From NCBI RefSeq assembly GCF_004342605.1, contig NZ_SLZL01000016.1, forward strand, positions 43,822-107,821: a stretch of 64,000 nucleotides of DNA. Reading direction: 5' to 3'. Source of the stretch: Caulobacter sp. BK020. GTDB taxonomy: Bacteria > Pseudomonadota > Alphaproteobacteria > Caulobacterales > Caulobacteraceae. Shown here one piece after another: positions 25,423-37,699 of this stretch (its first letter is position 1; the number at the start of each line of letters is the position of its first letter). Below the pieces are notes generated by a model. The model did no database searches. It was given only the letters and a program-made list of their open reading frames with translations, and was not told the DNA's origin. The translations under genes and the position numbers were made by a program.

Positions 25423-26139
25423 TCACAGCCGCCTCACGCCCCCGAAGGTCGCCAGGTCGGGCCGCTGCTCCAGCAGCCGCCGCACGTCGGCCGAGGTGAA
25501 GGCCCGGTTGGCGGGGTAGAGGGCGTCATAGACCGCGGCCGCGAAGGCGTAGTCGGCTGGACCCTCGACCGCCCAGCGCACCTCGCCCTGGTCGGGCTGG
25601 GCCAGCAGGGCCAGGGACGACCAGCGGACGGGCGGCGGCGGGGCCTTAGGCGCATCGCCGGCGTGCAGCCGCAGGGCCGCGCTGTCGGCCGCCAGGCGGC
25701 GCAGGCCGTCGGCGGTGATCACCTCCACCCCCTGGCCGGCCGGAAAGGCCGCCCCGGGCGAGCGATTGGTGGTGTGGTCGGCGTGTTCGGACAGGTGCAG
25801 GTCGATCGTCGCGTCGATCAGGTCGGGGTCGACCAGCGGGCTGTCGTCGCCGATCCGCATGACGTGGTCGGCCGGGTGAGCGTCCAGCGCCCCGGCCAGC
25901 CGGGCCAGCTCGTCCTGCGGCGGTCCGCGGTGGACGGCGATCGCCTCGCGCCGGACCACGGCCTCCAGGGCGTCGTCGGCCGGGTCGGTGGTGGTCGAGA
26001 CCACGATGCGGTCCACCCGCCGGGCGCGCGCCATCCGCTCGATCTGGCGCACGACCAGCGGCGCCCGGGCCAGCGGCATCGACGGCCGGCCCGGCAGGCG
26101 TTCGGAACCCATGCGGGCCTGGAGGACGGCGAGGATCAA
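25423..26139 (-). CDS. pseF: SpsF/PseF-like cytidylyltransferase
   Basis: 238 residues. Nucleotidyltransferase fold with QARMGSERLPGRP at the N-terminus, VVSTTTDPADDALE, and the metal-binding DDSPLVDPDLID. By context it should activate pseudaminic acid with CTP to CMP-Pse for transfer to flagellin. It is of the SpsF type rather than the Campylobacter PseF type, and the usual Lys of RLPGK is Arg here. Caulobacter FlmC is a plausible counterpart (inference). Start is 15 bases after a tiny ORF at 26155. Confidence 0.75.
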   Translation of the reverse strand: MILAVLQARMGSERLPGRPSMPLARAPLVVRQIERMARARRVDRIVVSTTTDPADDALEAVVRREAIAVHRGPPQDELARLAGALDAHPADHVMRIGDDSPLVDPDLIDATIDLHLSEHADHTTNRSPGAAFPAGQGVEVITADGLRRLAADSAALRLHAGDAPKAPPPPVRWSSLALLAQPDQGEVRWAVEGPADYAFAAAVYDALYPANRAFTSADVRRLLEQRPDLATFGGVRRL

Positions 26140-26154
26140 GGGGGTGATGGTGGG

Positions 26155-26250
26155 TCAGCGACGATGGAACTTGTCGACCAGCCAAGCCGTCAGCAAGGCC
26201 AGCGGCGCCGCCGACATCAGAAACAGAATGGCTTGGATGGACGGGTCCAT
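26155..26250 (-). CDS. 31-residue single-helix membrane peptide
   Basis: MDPSIQAILFLMSAAPLALL is followed by TAWLVDKFHRR and TGA. One transmembrane helix with a short basic tail, predicted with the C-terminus in the cytoplasm. ATG follows GTGTGGAGGATTGA, a strong ribosome-binding site, and directly abuts the TGA stop of the previous small ORF, so translational coupling is likely. Too short for most gene callers. Function unknown. Confidence 0.6.
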   Translation of the reverse strand: MDPSIQAILFLMSAAPLALLTAWLVDKFHRR

Positions 26251-26394
26251 TCAATCCTCCACACGGGTCAAAGCATAATGCAGCAGGGCCTGCAGGACAA
26301 CAAACCCCGCCGTCGCCACGATCATCCGCGCGAGGTCAAAGCGACCCGAGCTCAGCGGTTGCACGACCGCCGAGATGAAGACCGCCACGGACAT
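26251..26394 (-). CDS. Small two-helix membrane protein
   Basis: At least 47 residues: SVAVFISAVVQPLSS and a helix through MIVATAGFVVLQALLHYAL, ending TRVED. The start is uncertain: the ATG at 26394 has no good ribosome-binding site and the open frame continues upstream (RNERRKSLATTLNA), typical of conserved ERRKxLAxxLN-type small proteins in alphaproteobacteria (recollection). No ATG, GTG or TTG was found in frame between 26394 and the ELM1 gene. It lies between ELM1 and the 31-residue ORF on the same strand. Confidence 0.55.
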   Translation of the reverse strand: MSVAVFISAVVQPLSSGRFDLARMIVATAGFVVLQALLHYALTRVED

Positions 26395-26534
26395 GGCGTT
26401 CAGCGTGGTGGCCAGAGACTTTCGTCGCTCGTTGCGATCGGCCCTGCCCAGGCCCGGCGGGAGAGGCGGTTGCTCCGTCGTGCTGAGAACATAACAAGAA
26501 CGACTTATTCGTGCAATGATCGTGTTGGCTCGCC

Positions 26535-27692
26535 TTAGGCGGGTTCTCCCCTCCGCGCGTCCATCCGCGCCACCACCTCGGCCGCCGCCCGGCCGGTCTC
26601 GTCGACCGGCGCATAGGTCCAGCCGTGGAAGGCCCCGCCATAGGGCCGGGCCGCGCCCAGGCTCTCCAGTTCCTGGTGGAACAGGCGGAACTTCAGGCTC
26701 TGGCCGTCCATCTTCAGGACGAACACCGGCTTGCCCGTCGAGGCCGCCTCGACGGCCATGTTGGTGGAGTCCTCGGTGACCAGGATGTAGTCGGCCGCCG
26801 CCAGGAAGGCGAAATAGGGATTGGGGCCCTGGCCGTCCCAGATGATCCCCGGCAGATGGCGCAGGCGGGCCGTCAGCAAGGCCTGGGCCGGCTCGGGCGT
26901 GCGCCGCGAGAAGGTCATCAGCAGGCTGCCGCCCTCCTGCTCCAGCGGCAGCTGGATCTGGTGGGCCATCTCGGCGGCGCGCATGGCCGACAGGTCGAAG
27001 GCCCTGGACTTGCCGCCCAGCAGCACCGCCACGCGGGGTCGGGGCAGGGCGTCGATCTGCTTCTTGAACCGGGCGTACTCGCTGTCCAGCCGTTCGGCCG
27101 TGACCCGGTGCGGCGAGCCGGTGATCGGCAGGACGTTGTCGCCCGACAGGCGGTCGTGCCGGGGCGGGATCACCAGGTCGAACATGTGGGCCGGAACGCG
27201 CGGGTCCTGGATCTGGACCACATAGGTCTTGCCGCCCGACCAGCGCCGGGCGCGGATCGACAGGGGCAGGGTGGCGCGGCCGGCGGCGATCCACAGGTCG
27301 GGCCAGGGCGGCTGGATCTCGCTCTCGGGCGTCAGCCAGCGGCGCGGCAGCCAGTTGGCCCACCAGGGCAGGCGGCCGGTCCGGCCGCTCCAGCCCACGC
27401 GCTTGACGACGATGCGGGCCGGGACCTGCCGGGCCACGGCCTCGGCCAGGCCCACGGCCTGGGCCTCGATGCCGGCCCGGCCGTCCGAGATCGCCCAGAT
27501 CGTGATCGGCTCCCGGGCGACGGCCTGCGGACCGGCGGCTTCGGCGGCGAGTTCCGGGGGCGGGGCGACCTCGCTCCGCGGCTCGACGGCCTGGGCGGCG
27601 CGCGCCTTGGCCGGAGCCTTGCGAGCCCGGGCGGGTTTGGGCCCCGTCGCCTCGGATGTCTTCTTTTCAACCACGTCGGTGATCCCGGCCAT
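26535..27692 (-). CDS. ELM1/DUF1022 family protein (GT-B-like)
   Basis: 385 residues. Related to the plant mitochondrial fission factor ELM1; bacterial members look like GT-B glycosyltransferases of unknown role. Signatures are TIWAISDGRAGIEAQAVGLAEA, PDLWIAAGRATLPLSI, VQIQDPRVPAHMFDLVIPP, VAVLLGGKSRAF, LMTFSRRTPE and ILVTEDSTNMAVEAASTGKPV, where SxxS/T and E would bind sugar nucleotide. The first ~60 residues are Ala/Pro/Lys-rich and disordered. Its neighbours on the same strand are pseudaminic acid genes, so a glycan role is possible (inference). Confidence 0.88.
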   Translation of the reverse strand: MAGITDVVEKKTSEATGPKPARARKAPAKARAAQAVEPRSEVAPPPELAAEAAGPQAVAREPITIWAISDGRAGIEAQAVGLAEAVARQVPARIVVKRVGWSGRTGRLPWWANWLPRRWLTPESEIQPPWPDLWIAAGRATLPLSIRARRWSGGKTYVVQIQDPRVPAHMFDLVIPPRHDRLSGDNVLPITGSPHRVTAERLDSEYARFKKQIDALPRPRVAVLLGGKSRAFDLSAMRAAEMAHQIQLPLEQEGGSLLMTFSRRTPEPAQALLTARLRHLPGIIWDGQGPNPYFAFLAAADYILVTEDSTNMAVEAASTGKPVFVLKMDGQSLKFRLFHQELESLGAARPYGGAFHGWTYAPVDETGRAAAEVVARMDARRGEPA

Positions 27693-27764
27693 AGCAAGAC
27701 GGCGCGCCGGCCAAGCTTCAGCGGCCGGCGCGTCGCCTGCAATGTCCCCGGAATGGGGCTTAAG

Positions 27765-28238
27765 CTAGACCCATTCGACCTTGAGGATCTCGTAGGCCTT
27801 GACGCCGCCGGGCGTGTTGACCTCGACCACCTCGCCGACTTCCTTGCCGATCATGGCGCGCGACAGCGGCGAGCTCAGCGAGATGCGGCCCGACTTCACG
27901 TCGGCCTCGTGCTCGCCGACGATCTGGTAGCGGGCCTCTTCCTCGGTGTCCTCGTCGACGACGCTGACGGTCGCGCCGAACTTCACCTGCTTGCCCGACA
28001 GTTTCGAGACGTCGATGACCTGGGCCCGGGCGATCTTGTCCTCGATCTCGGCGATGCGGCCTTCGATCCAGCCCTGGCGTTCCTTGGCCGCGTGATACTC
28101 GGCGTTCTCCGACAGGTCGCCATGCGACCGCGCCTCGGAGATCGCGGCGATCACCGCCGGCCGTTCGATGGTCTTCAAACGCTTCAGTTCTTCGTCGAGG
28201 GTCTGGTAACCCCCGGCGGTCATCGGCACTTTTTCCAT
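27765..28238 (-). CDS. greA: Transcription elongation factor GreA
   Basis: 157 residues, normal length. Rescues backtracked RNA polymerase by stimulating RNA cleavage. The N-terminal coiled coil starts [20 protein letters not shown] and carries the acidic tip [17 protein letters not shown]; the C-terminal FKBP-like domain contains [23 protein letters not shown] and [13 protein letters not shown] at 28238; a longer frame upstream has no family similarity. Close to carB, as in other Caulobacteraceae (general knowledge). Confidence 0.97.
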   Translation of the reverse strand: MEKVPMTAGGYQTLDEELKRLKTIERPAVIAAISEARSHGDLSENAEYHAAKERQGWIEGRIAEIEDKIARAQVIDVSKLSGKQVKFGATVSVVDEDTEEEARYQIVGEHEADVKSGRISLSSPLSRAMIGKEVGEVVEVNTPGGVKAYEILKVEWV

Positions 28239-28429
28239 TGCGGATTTTAGCTCGGTTCGCCCAAAGGGAGGAAGACGCCCGGACGTTGGCGCGGACGACC
28301 GGGGGCTGAGAGGATAGGCGCCGCGCGGGCGATAAGCAAGTACCCGCCCCTTAAAGCGAAGCTTGGCCTCGTCGGCGGCCAGGATCAAGCGCGCTGGCGG
28401 GGGCGTGGTTCCATCCTGAAACCTGGAAC

Positions 28430-28525
28430 GGGGACATGCGCTCGTCGCGTGTCCCCATCGGACGCGAGGCGGTCAATCGGCTGGCGTGCTGGAGGCTCTG
28501 GGGACTGGCACAAGTGCATGTCCCC
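28430..28525. repeat. Paired GGGGACA hairpin repeat, copy A
   Basis: Two 26-27-base hairpins (28430-28456 and 28500-28525), each beginning GGGGAC and ending GTCCCC, with related but diverged centres. The same paired layout occurs at 34143-34236 and 43564-43640. Confidence 0.65.
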
Positions 28526-28530
28526 GCCCG

Positions 28531-29193
28531 TCACGCATAGTCGTACGGTCCGCCGCGCTCCAGGGCCCGGCGGTAGGCCGGGCGGGCATGGATGCTATCC
28601 AGGAACGCCTTCACATGCGGACGCGAGGCCGCCCCGGCCCGGGCGGCGCCGGCCTCCAGCGGGAAGCTCATCATGATGTCGGCGGCGGTGAACTCGGGCC
28701 CGGCGAACCATTCGCTCCTGGCCAGCTCGGCCTCCCAGTAGTCGATATGGCTCTTCAGCTGCGGATCGACGAAGCCGCTCTGGGCCTTGGCGGCGACGGC
28801 CTTGACCAGGCCCTTCAGCAGGCCGGGCGCACGGGCCGGTAGGGCGGTGAACACCAGCTTCAGCAGCAGCGGCGTCATGGCCGAGCCTTCGGCGTAGTGC
28901 AGCCAGTAGGTCCAGCGCAGGCGTTCGGGCGTTCCGGCGGCGGGGACCAGCCGGCCCTGGCCGTAGGTTTCGACCAGGTATTCGACGATCGCCCCGGTCT
29001 CGGCGATCGTCTTGTCGTCGTCGGTGATCACCGGAGACTTGCCCAGCGGATGGACGGCCAGCAGCTCCGGCGGAGCCAGCATGGTCTGGGCGTCGCGCTC
29101 ATAGCGCTTGACCTCGTAGGGAACGCCCAGCTCCTCCAGCAGCCACAGCACCCGCTGGCTGCGCGAATTGTTCAGGTGGTGGACGACGATCAT
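28531..29193 (-). CDS. Glutathione S-transferase family protein
   Basis: 220 residues. Thioredoxin-like N-terminal domain (VVHHLNNSRSQRVLWLLEEL, with Ser as likely catalytic residue; conserved cis-Pro in GKSPVI; DDKTIAETGAIVEYL binding the glutathione gamma-glutamyl end), and an all-helical C-terminal domain ending in FTAADIMMSFPLEA. Resembles the bacterial GstB-like/beta-etherase-like set. Cytoplasmic; substrate unknown. Next to greA but with a repeat between. Confidence 0.9.
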   Translation of the reverse strand: MIVVHHLNNSRSQRVLWLLEELGVPYEVKRYERDAQTMLAPPELLAVHPLGKSPVITDDDKTIAETGAIVEYLVETYGQGRLVPAAGTPERLRWTYWLHYAEGSAMTPLLLKLVFTALPARAPGLLKGLVKAVAAKAQSGFVDPQLKSHIDYWEAELARSEWFAGPEFTAADIMMSFPLEAGAARAGAASRPHVKAFLDSIHARPAYRRALERGGPYDYA

Positions 29194-29334
29194 GGCGCGC
29201 TCCCCGAGGCTGGTGGCAAGGGTGGCATGGCGGCGTGCACGTCAGTCAAGGGGGGGCTCGCGGGAACCATCGACAACAGCATCGCCGGCAGCCGCAGGAC
29301 GTCTTGCGCGTGATCCCCGTGCGCGCCGCCCCCT

Positions 29335-29622
29335 CTAACCGGCGCGGCGGGTGCACCACACCGTCGTCCCCACCACGACCGCCACCACCTGGACGAACAC
29401 GATCAGGGCCAGCCAGGCGCCGAATGGCTGCTTGCGGGTCTTGTGGCGGAACACCGGCCTGGCCAGCAGGGCGCCGGGGCTGCCGCCCAGGGCGGCCAGA
29501 AGCAAGAGCAGGCGCTCGGGAACCCGCGTCCGACCGTCGATGGCGGCCAGCTTGTCCCAGCCGAAGACCAGGAAGGTCGCCAGATTCAGGACGCCCAGGA
29601 GCAGGGCGGCCAAGCCGATCAT
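29335..29622 (-). CDS. DUF1294 membrane protein
   Basis: 95 residues. Two to three transmembrane helices: IGLAALLLGVLNLATFLVFG, LLLLLAALGGSPGALL and a helix ending VVVGTTVW. GWDKLAAIDGRTRVPER and RHKTRKQPF are the DUF1294 signatures. Role unknown. ATG overlaps the stop of the gene at 29619 by four bases, so the two are translationally coupled. Confidence 0.85.
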   Translation of the reverse strand: MIGLAALLLGVLNLATFLVFGWDKLAAIDGRTRVPERLLLLLAALGGSPGALLARPVFRHKTRKQPFGAWLALIVFVQVVAVVVGTTVWCTRRAG

Positions 29623-30083
29623 GCGGGGGCGTTGACCAGGTGGAGCGGCGGTGCGTCCAGCGGCCGCAGGTCCGGCTCGACCCAGCCCCGGCGCGCCGCG
29701 ACGCTGAACAGCCGCTCGCGCGACCAGAAGGTCAACGGCCAGGCCTTGTCGCCCATCGGCGTGGCCAGCAGACGCGCGGCGGCCTCGCTGTCGGAGATCC
29801 CGGCCGGCAGGGTCGCGACGAAGGCGCGGATCGCGGCCAGATAGGCCTGGGTGATGGTCTCGTGATAGCCGCCCGTGTCGTCGTTCACCCCGCCGACCGC
29901 GACATTGTAGGTCTGGATGATCCGCGGCATGTCGCGCTCCAGGCCGTCGTTCCGTGTACGGACCAGATACAGGGTGGCCGTAAGGTGGGCGGCGTGGGTC
30001 CACTCCGCCTTGGGCAGGCTGTGGTCGAGGAGGCGCCGGACCAGGGCGGCGATTTCGGCGTCGGCGTAGGGGGCGTGGGACAC
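29619..30083 (-). CDS. Conserved protein of unknown function
   Basis: About 154 residues; start uncertain (GTG at 30083, or GTG at 30122). Predicted helical and cytoplasmic. Motifs are EWTHAAHLTATLYLV, GYHETITQAYLAAIR and WLKxW-like WPLTFWSRERLFS. WTHxAHL followed by YHET is a recurrent pattern in a family of uncharacterised bacterial proteins (recollection). Coupled to the DUF1294 gene by a four-base overlap. Confidence 0.7.
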   Translation of the reverse strand: MSHAPYADAEIAALVRRLLDHSLPKAEWTHAAHLTATLYLVRTRNDGLERDMPRIIQTYNVAVGGVNDDTGGYHETITQAYLAAIRAFVATLPAGISDSEAAARLLATPMGDKAWPLTFWSRERLFSVAARRGWVEPDLRPLDAPPLHLVNAPA

Positions 30084-30200
30084 GGCGGTTCTGCAAGGAC
30101 GAAGGTGGCTCGGCGCTAGCACGGGCCGCGCTGAACGCCTAGCGCCGCTTCACCGAAGTGGCCTATGGTTGAGAGGACAGTAGGGGGCGTGACCGAACCT

Positions 30201-33200
30201 ATGAACATCGAGGACTTCATCACGCGCTGGACGGCGCGCGAGGGCGGCGCCGAGCGCGCCAACTACCAGATGTTCCTGTCGGAGCTATGCGACGTGCTGG
30301 GCGTACCCCGCCCCGATCCGGCGGGCGCCGAGCGCGATCTCAACGACTACGTCTTCGAGCGGGCGGTCAGTTCGACCGCCCTGGATCGGGCCAGCGCCAA
30401 GCGTATCGACCTCTACAAGAAGGCCGCCTTCGTCCTGGAGGCCAAACAGACCCACGCCAAGGGAGGAACCAAGGCCGCGCCGGATCAGCTGCCCTTGCTC
30501 CCCGCCGAACCCGAACACCTTGGCCGCCGCTCGACCGCCAAGGGCTGGGACGTGCTGATGCGCAAGGCCTTCAACCAGGCCAACGACTATGTCCACCTGT
30601 TGCCCACAGACCATGCCGCCCCGCCGTTCCTGATCGTCGCCGATGTCGGTCACTGTTTCGAGATCTATGCCGACTTCTCCGGCACCGGCCGGGGCTACGC
30701 CTATTATCCCGACCGCAAGGGCTTCCGGATCTATCTCGACGAACTGCGCGATCCCAAGATCCGCGCCCGGCTGGCGACGATCTGGACCGACCCGCACAGC
30801 CTGGATCCCACCCGCGAGTCCGCAAGGGTCACCCGCGAGATCGCCGAGCGCCTGGCCGCGGTGTCCAAAGGCCTGGAGGCCCGCAACCATCCGCCTGAGG
30901 AGGTGGCGCTGTTCCTGATGCGCAGCATCTTCACGATGTTCGCCGAGGACGTGGAACTGCTGCCCAAGGGGGCGTTCACCAACCTGCTGGAAGAGTGCCT
31001 GGACAGTCCCGCCGCCTTCGCCCCGCTGCTCAAGGAGCTGTGGGAGAAGATGAACGAGCCCGACCACGACCGGCGATTCTATTCGGCCTTCAAGACCCAT
31101 CTGCGCTATTTCAACGGCGGGCTGTTCGAGAAGGCCCGGGCCTTTCCGCTGGGCAAGGAGGAGATCGGCGAATTGCTGGCCGCCGCCCGCCGCGACTGGC
31201 GCCAGGTCGAGCCGGCCATCTTCGGCACCCTGGTCGAACAGGCTCTCGACCCGGCCGAGCGCCGCCGCCTGGGCGCCCACTACACGCCGCGCGCCTATGT
31301 CGAGCGGCTGGTCAATGTGACGGTGATGGAGCCGCTGCGGGCCGACTGGCGGGCGGCGCGGACCAAGGCCGAGGCCCTGGCTGACGCCGGCGACGAGAAG
31401 GGGGCCCGCGACGCCGTGCGCGCCTTCCATCATCAGTTGTGCGCCACGCGGGTGCTCGACCCGGCCTGCGGCACCGCCAACTTCCTCTATGTGTCGCTGG
31501 AGCTGATGAAGACTCTGGAGGCCGAGGTCCTGGAGACCCTGGTCCAGCTGGGCGAGCCGGAGAGCATCGGCCTGGAGACGGTCGACCCGCATCAGTTCCT
31601 CGGCATCGAGCTCAATCCTCGCGCCGCGGCGATCGCCGAGCTGGTGCTGTGGCTGGGCTATCTGCAGCAGCACTACAGGGCGCGCTCCAGCCACCCCGCC
31701 GAGCCGATCTTGCGGGCGTTCCACAACATCGAGAACCGCGATGCGGTGCTGATCTGGGACGGCTATCCCCTGACCACGGTGGTCGAGCAGAACGGCGCGC
31801 GGGTCGAGACCTACCCGAACGCCAGGCGGCCGGAATGGCCGGAGGCGGAGTTCATCGTGGGGAACCCGCCGTTCATCGGCGGCAAGGACCTGCGCTCGCG
31901 CCTGGCGCCCGGCTATGCCGAGGCCTTGTGGAAGGCGCACAAGGCCATGAACGATAGCGCCGACTTCGTCATGTACTGGTGGGACCGCAGCGCCGAGATC
32001 CTGGCTCGCAAGAAGACCATCCTGCGCCGCTTCGGCTTCGTCACCACCAACTCGATCACCCAGGTTTTCCAGCGCAAAGTCATGGAGCGCCACCTGAACG
32101 GCAAGCCGCCGATCAGCCTGATCTTCGCCATCGGCGACCACCCTTGGACCAAGGCCGGCCGCGAAAGCGCCGCCGTGCGCATCGCCATGACCGCCGCCGC
32201 CCGGGGCAAGCTGGACGGCGTGGTCTGGGAGGTGGCGAGCGAGACTGGGCTGGACACCGACGAGCCAGCGCTGACCTTTACCGAGAAGCGCGGCAAGGTG
32301 AACTCGGACCTGACGGTCGGGGTGGATGTCACGCGGGCTCGGTCGCTGATGGCCAATGACGGCATTTGCTCACCAGGATTTAAGCTGCACGGCTCTGGTT
32401 TCATCGTCACGCCGGCTCAGGCCGAACACTTGGGCTTGGGCAAACGGCCCAGGTTGGAGCACCATATTCGGCTGTATCGCAACGGTCGCGACCTGACCGC
32501 ACGACCGCGCGATGTCATGGTGATTGACCTATTCGGCCTGACCGCAGACGCAACGCGCCGTGACTATCCAGAAGTCTATCAGCATCTTCTTGAGGCAGTG
32601 AAACCCGAGCGAGATCAGAACAATCGCGCCGTGTACCGGGACAACTGGTGGATCTTTGGAGAACCGCGTCGTGACATGCGCCCCGCGCTTACCGGACTCG
32701 GCCACTATCTCGCGACCGTTGAAACAGCGAAGCACCGCGTTTTTCAGTTACTCGACGCCGCCGTCGCCCCTGATAACAAGCTGATCGTGATCGCTGACGA
32801 CGACGCCGCGACGCTGGCGATTCTATCCTCCCGCATCCATACCCACTGGGCGATCTCGGCCGGGGGCTGGCTCGGTTTCGGCAATGACCCCGTCTATGTG
32901 AAGTCGTCGGTTTTCGATCCCTTTCCCTTCCCCGATCCCTCCGACACCATCAGAGCTCGCCTCCGCGCCCTCGGCGAGGAACTCGACGCCACCCGCAAGA
33001 CCGTGCTCGCCGAGCACGCCGACCTGACCCTGACCGGCCTCTATAACCTGCTGGAAAAGGTCCGGGCCGGGACCGAACTGACGCCGATCGAGGCCGACCA
33101 GAAGAGCCGCGGTCGGGTGCTGATCCTCAAGGAATTGCACGACCAGATCGACACCGCCACGGCCGACGCCTATGGCTGGCCGCGCGACCTGACCGGCGAG

Positions 33201-33593
33201 CAGATTCTGGAGCGGCTGGTGGCCCTGAACGCCGAGCGGGCCCGCGAGGAGGCGGCCGGCCAGGTGCGCTGGCTGCGACCCGACTACCAGATCCCCCGCT
33301 TCGCCAAGGGCGCGGCGGCCAAGAGCGGCGAGCTGGACCTGGGCGAGGCGCCGGCCGCGGCGGGCGAGGACCTGCCCGACTTCCCCAAGAACGCCGCCGA
33401 CCGACCGCCGGCCGTGCTGGCCGTGCTCGACCAGGCCGAGGCCCCGCTCGACGTCGCCGCCATCGCCCGGTCATTCAAGAAGGGTGGCAAGCGCATCGAG
33501 CAGGCGGTCGCCAAGGTCCTGCCCGGCCTGGTCCGCTACGGCCACGTCACCGCCCTGCCCGACGGCCGCTACGCCGGGCGCAAGGCGATTTAA
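30201..33593 (+). CDS. MmeI-like type IIL restriction-modification enzyme
   Basis: About 1130 residues. One polypeptide with endonuclease, methyltransferase and recognition parts. N-terminal nuclease: D70 and E80-A-K82 ([16 protein letters not shown]), a D-X9-EXK motif as in MmeI. Adenine methyltransferase: motif [10 protein letters not shown] near 420, motif IV NPPF at 555-558. The region about 715-880 should be the target-recognition domain and has lower GC and different codon use than the rest. The last ~80 residues form a winged-helix-like segment ([21 protein letters not shown]). Starts at 30165 or 30189 are possible. Family members both cut and methylate one strand of their site. No partner gene adjoins; DISARM DrmMI-like methyltransferases are an alternative. 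Confidence 0.85.
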   Translation: MNIEDFITRWTAREGGAERANYQMFLSELCDVLGVPRPDPAGAERDLNDYVFERAVSSTALDRASAKRIDLYKKAAFVLEAKQTHAKGGTKAAPDQLPLLPAEPEHLGRRSTAKGWDVLMRKAFNQANDYVHLLPTDHAAPPFLIVADVGHCFEIYADFSGTGRGYAYYPDRKGFRIYLDELRDPKIRARLATIWTDPHSLDPTRESARVTREIAERLAAVSKGLEARNHPPEEVALFLMRSIFTMFAEDVELLPKGAFTNLLEECLDSPAAFAPLLKELWEKMNEPDHDRRFYSAFKTHLRYFNGGLFEKARAFPLGKEEIGELLAAARRDWRQVEPAIFGTLVEQALDPAERRRLGAHYTPRAYVERLVNVTVMEPLRADWRAARTKAEALADAGDEKGARDAVRAFHHQLCATRVLDPACGTANFLYVSLELMKTLEAEVLETLVQLGEPESIGLETVDPHQFLGIELNPRAAAIAELVLWLGYLQQHYRARSSHPAEPILRAFHNIENRDAVLIWDGYPLTTVVEQNGARVETYPNARRPEWPEAEFIVGNPPFIGGKDLRSRLAPGYAEALWKAHKAMNDSADFVMYWWDRSAEILARKKTILRRFGFVTTNSITQVFQRKVMERHLNGKPPISLIFAIGDHPWTKAGRESAAVRIAMTAAARGKLDGVVWEVASETGLDTDEPALTFTEKRGKVNSDLTVGVDVTRARSLMANDGICSPGFKLHGSGFIVTPAQAEHLGLGKRPRLEHHIRLYRNGRDLTARPRDVMVIDLFGLTADATRRDYPEVYQHLLEAVKPERDQNNRAVYRDNWWIFGEPRRDMRPALTGLGHYLATVETAKHRVFQLLDAAVAPDNKLIVIADDDAATLAILSSRIHTHWAISAGGWLGFGNDPVYVKSSVFDPFPFPDPSDTIRARLRALGEELDATRKTVLAEHADLTLTGLYNLLEKVRAGTELTPIEADQKSRGRVLILKELHDQIDTATADAYGWPRDLTGEQILERLVALNAERAREEAAGQVRWLRPDYQIPRFAKGAAAKSGELDLGEAPAAAGEDLPDFPKNAADRPPAVLAVLDQAEAPLDVAAIARSFKKGGKRIEQAVAKVLPGLVRYGHVTALPDGRYAGRKAI

Positions 33594-33646
33594 GGATTGT
33601 CGATGACCCCGACGCCTCCGGTCCCCGCCTGTGACCCCGTCTGTCG

Positions 33647-34075
33647 TCAGACCGTCGTGCTGTCGTACACCACCACGCGGGCCCAGAGGTGGCCGCAGTC
33701 CCTGACGAACTTCTGGTGGATGGGGTGGACCTGATAGGCGGCCTGGTCCTCGACGCTGTCGAAGATCATCACCTCGGAGACGTGGTAGCTGTTGTCGACG
33801 ACCTCGCGCTTTTCGGTCGAGGCCGGCGTGCCGACGTAGAGCTGACGGACGACCTCGACGTCCTTCAAGGTCCGCACGCCGGCGATCAGGCGGTCCAGGT
33901 CTTCCTGGGAGTCCGGGTTCTTCAGCCAGAAGAGGGCGTGGTGGATCACGGGCAGGGTCGTCTCCCTCGGCGCGGGCTGGACTGGCGCAGGCTGGCCCGA
34001 GGCGGCCTGGGCCGAGCTGGCGGCGGTCCCGGTGGTCAGGGCGGCGGACAGGAAGACGCGGCGATCGAGGGGCAT
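33647..34075 (-). CDS. Exported Dabb (stress-responsive alpha/beta barrel) protein
   Basis: 142 residues. A Tat-like signal ([20 protein letters not shown]) precedes a Pro-rich linker and a Dabb domain: [36 protein letters not shown], and [28 protein letters not shown] with the typical HPxHxxFV end. Dabb proteins form dimeric alpha/beta barrels; some are cyclases, most are uncharacterised. Periplasmic location is inferred from the signal. Confidence 0.88.
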
Positions 34076-34142
34076 GGTCCAGGGCTATCGCGCGGCCGGC
34101 GCGAAGGCAACGGGCTTCCTCGGATTTGGCCGCCCAGCGGCT

Positions 34143-34236
34143 GGGGACACGCCCTTGCGGCGTGTCCCCAAATCAGGCTCGGCGGCTCGTCCCCTCCGCG
34201 TTCGCAGTGGGGGACACGCCGCAAGGGCGTGTCCCC
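34143..34236. repeat. Paired GGGGACA hairpin repeat, copy B
   Basis: Two 27-base hairpins at 34143-34169 and 34210-34236 that are exact reverse complements of each other; each is itself palindromic (GGGGACACGCC at one end, GGCGTGTCCCC at the other). Sits just past the 3' end of carB and may end its transcript. Confidence 0.8.
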
Positions 34237-34243
34237 AGTCCGG

Positions 34244-37537
<3,294 letters not shown>

Positions 37538-37699
37538 GGAAAACTCGCGCGCAGAGACACGGTCGCGCACATCCGCGCGCCCGCTGCCGACCATCTTGCA
37601 GGTTAAGCCGCCCGTTTAGAGAGGGAGTCGGGTTGGCGCAAGCGTGCTTTCGCCGGCCGTGGTTACCTGTCGGCCCGGTGTGTCGGAGGAAGCGCGGCC

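Noticed and set aside
28430..28525. Repeated palindromes considered as CRISPR
   Set aside because: Only two units per locus, no equal-length unique spacers, no cas genes.
30285..32141. Minus-strand 618-codon frame opposite the MmeI-like gene
   Set aside because: Shadow frame; the plus-strand protein has clear methyltransferase motifs.
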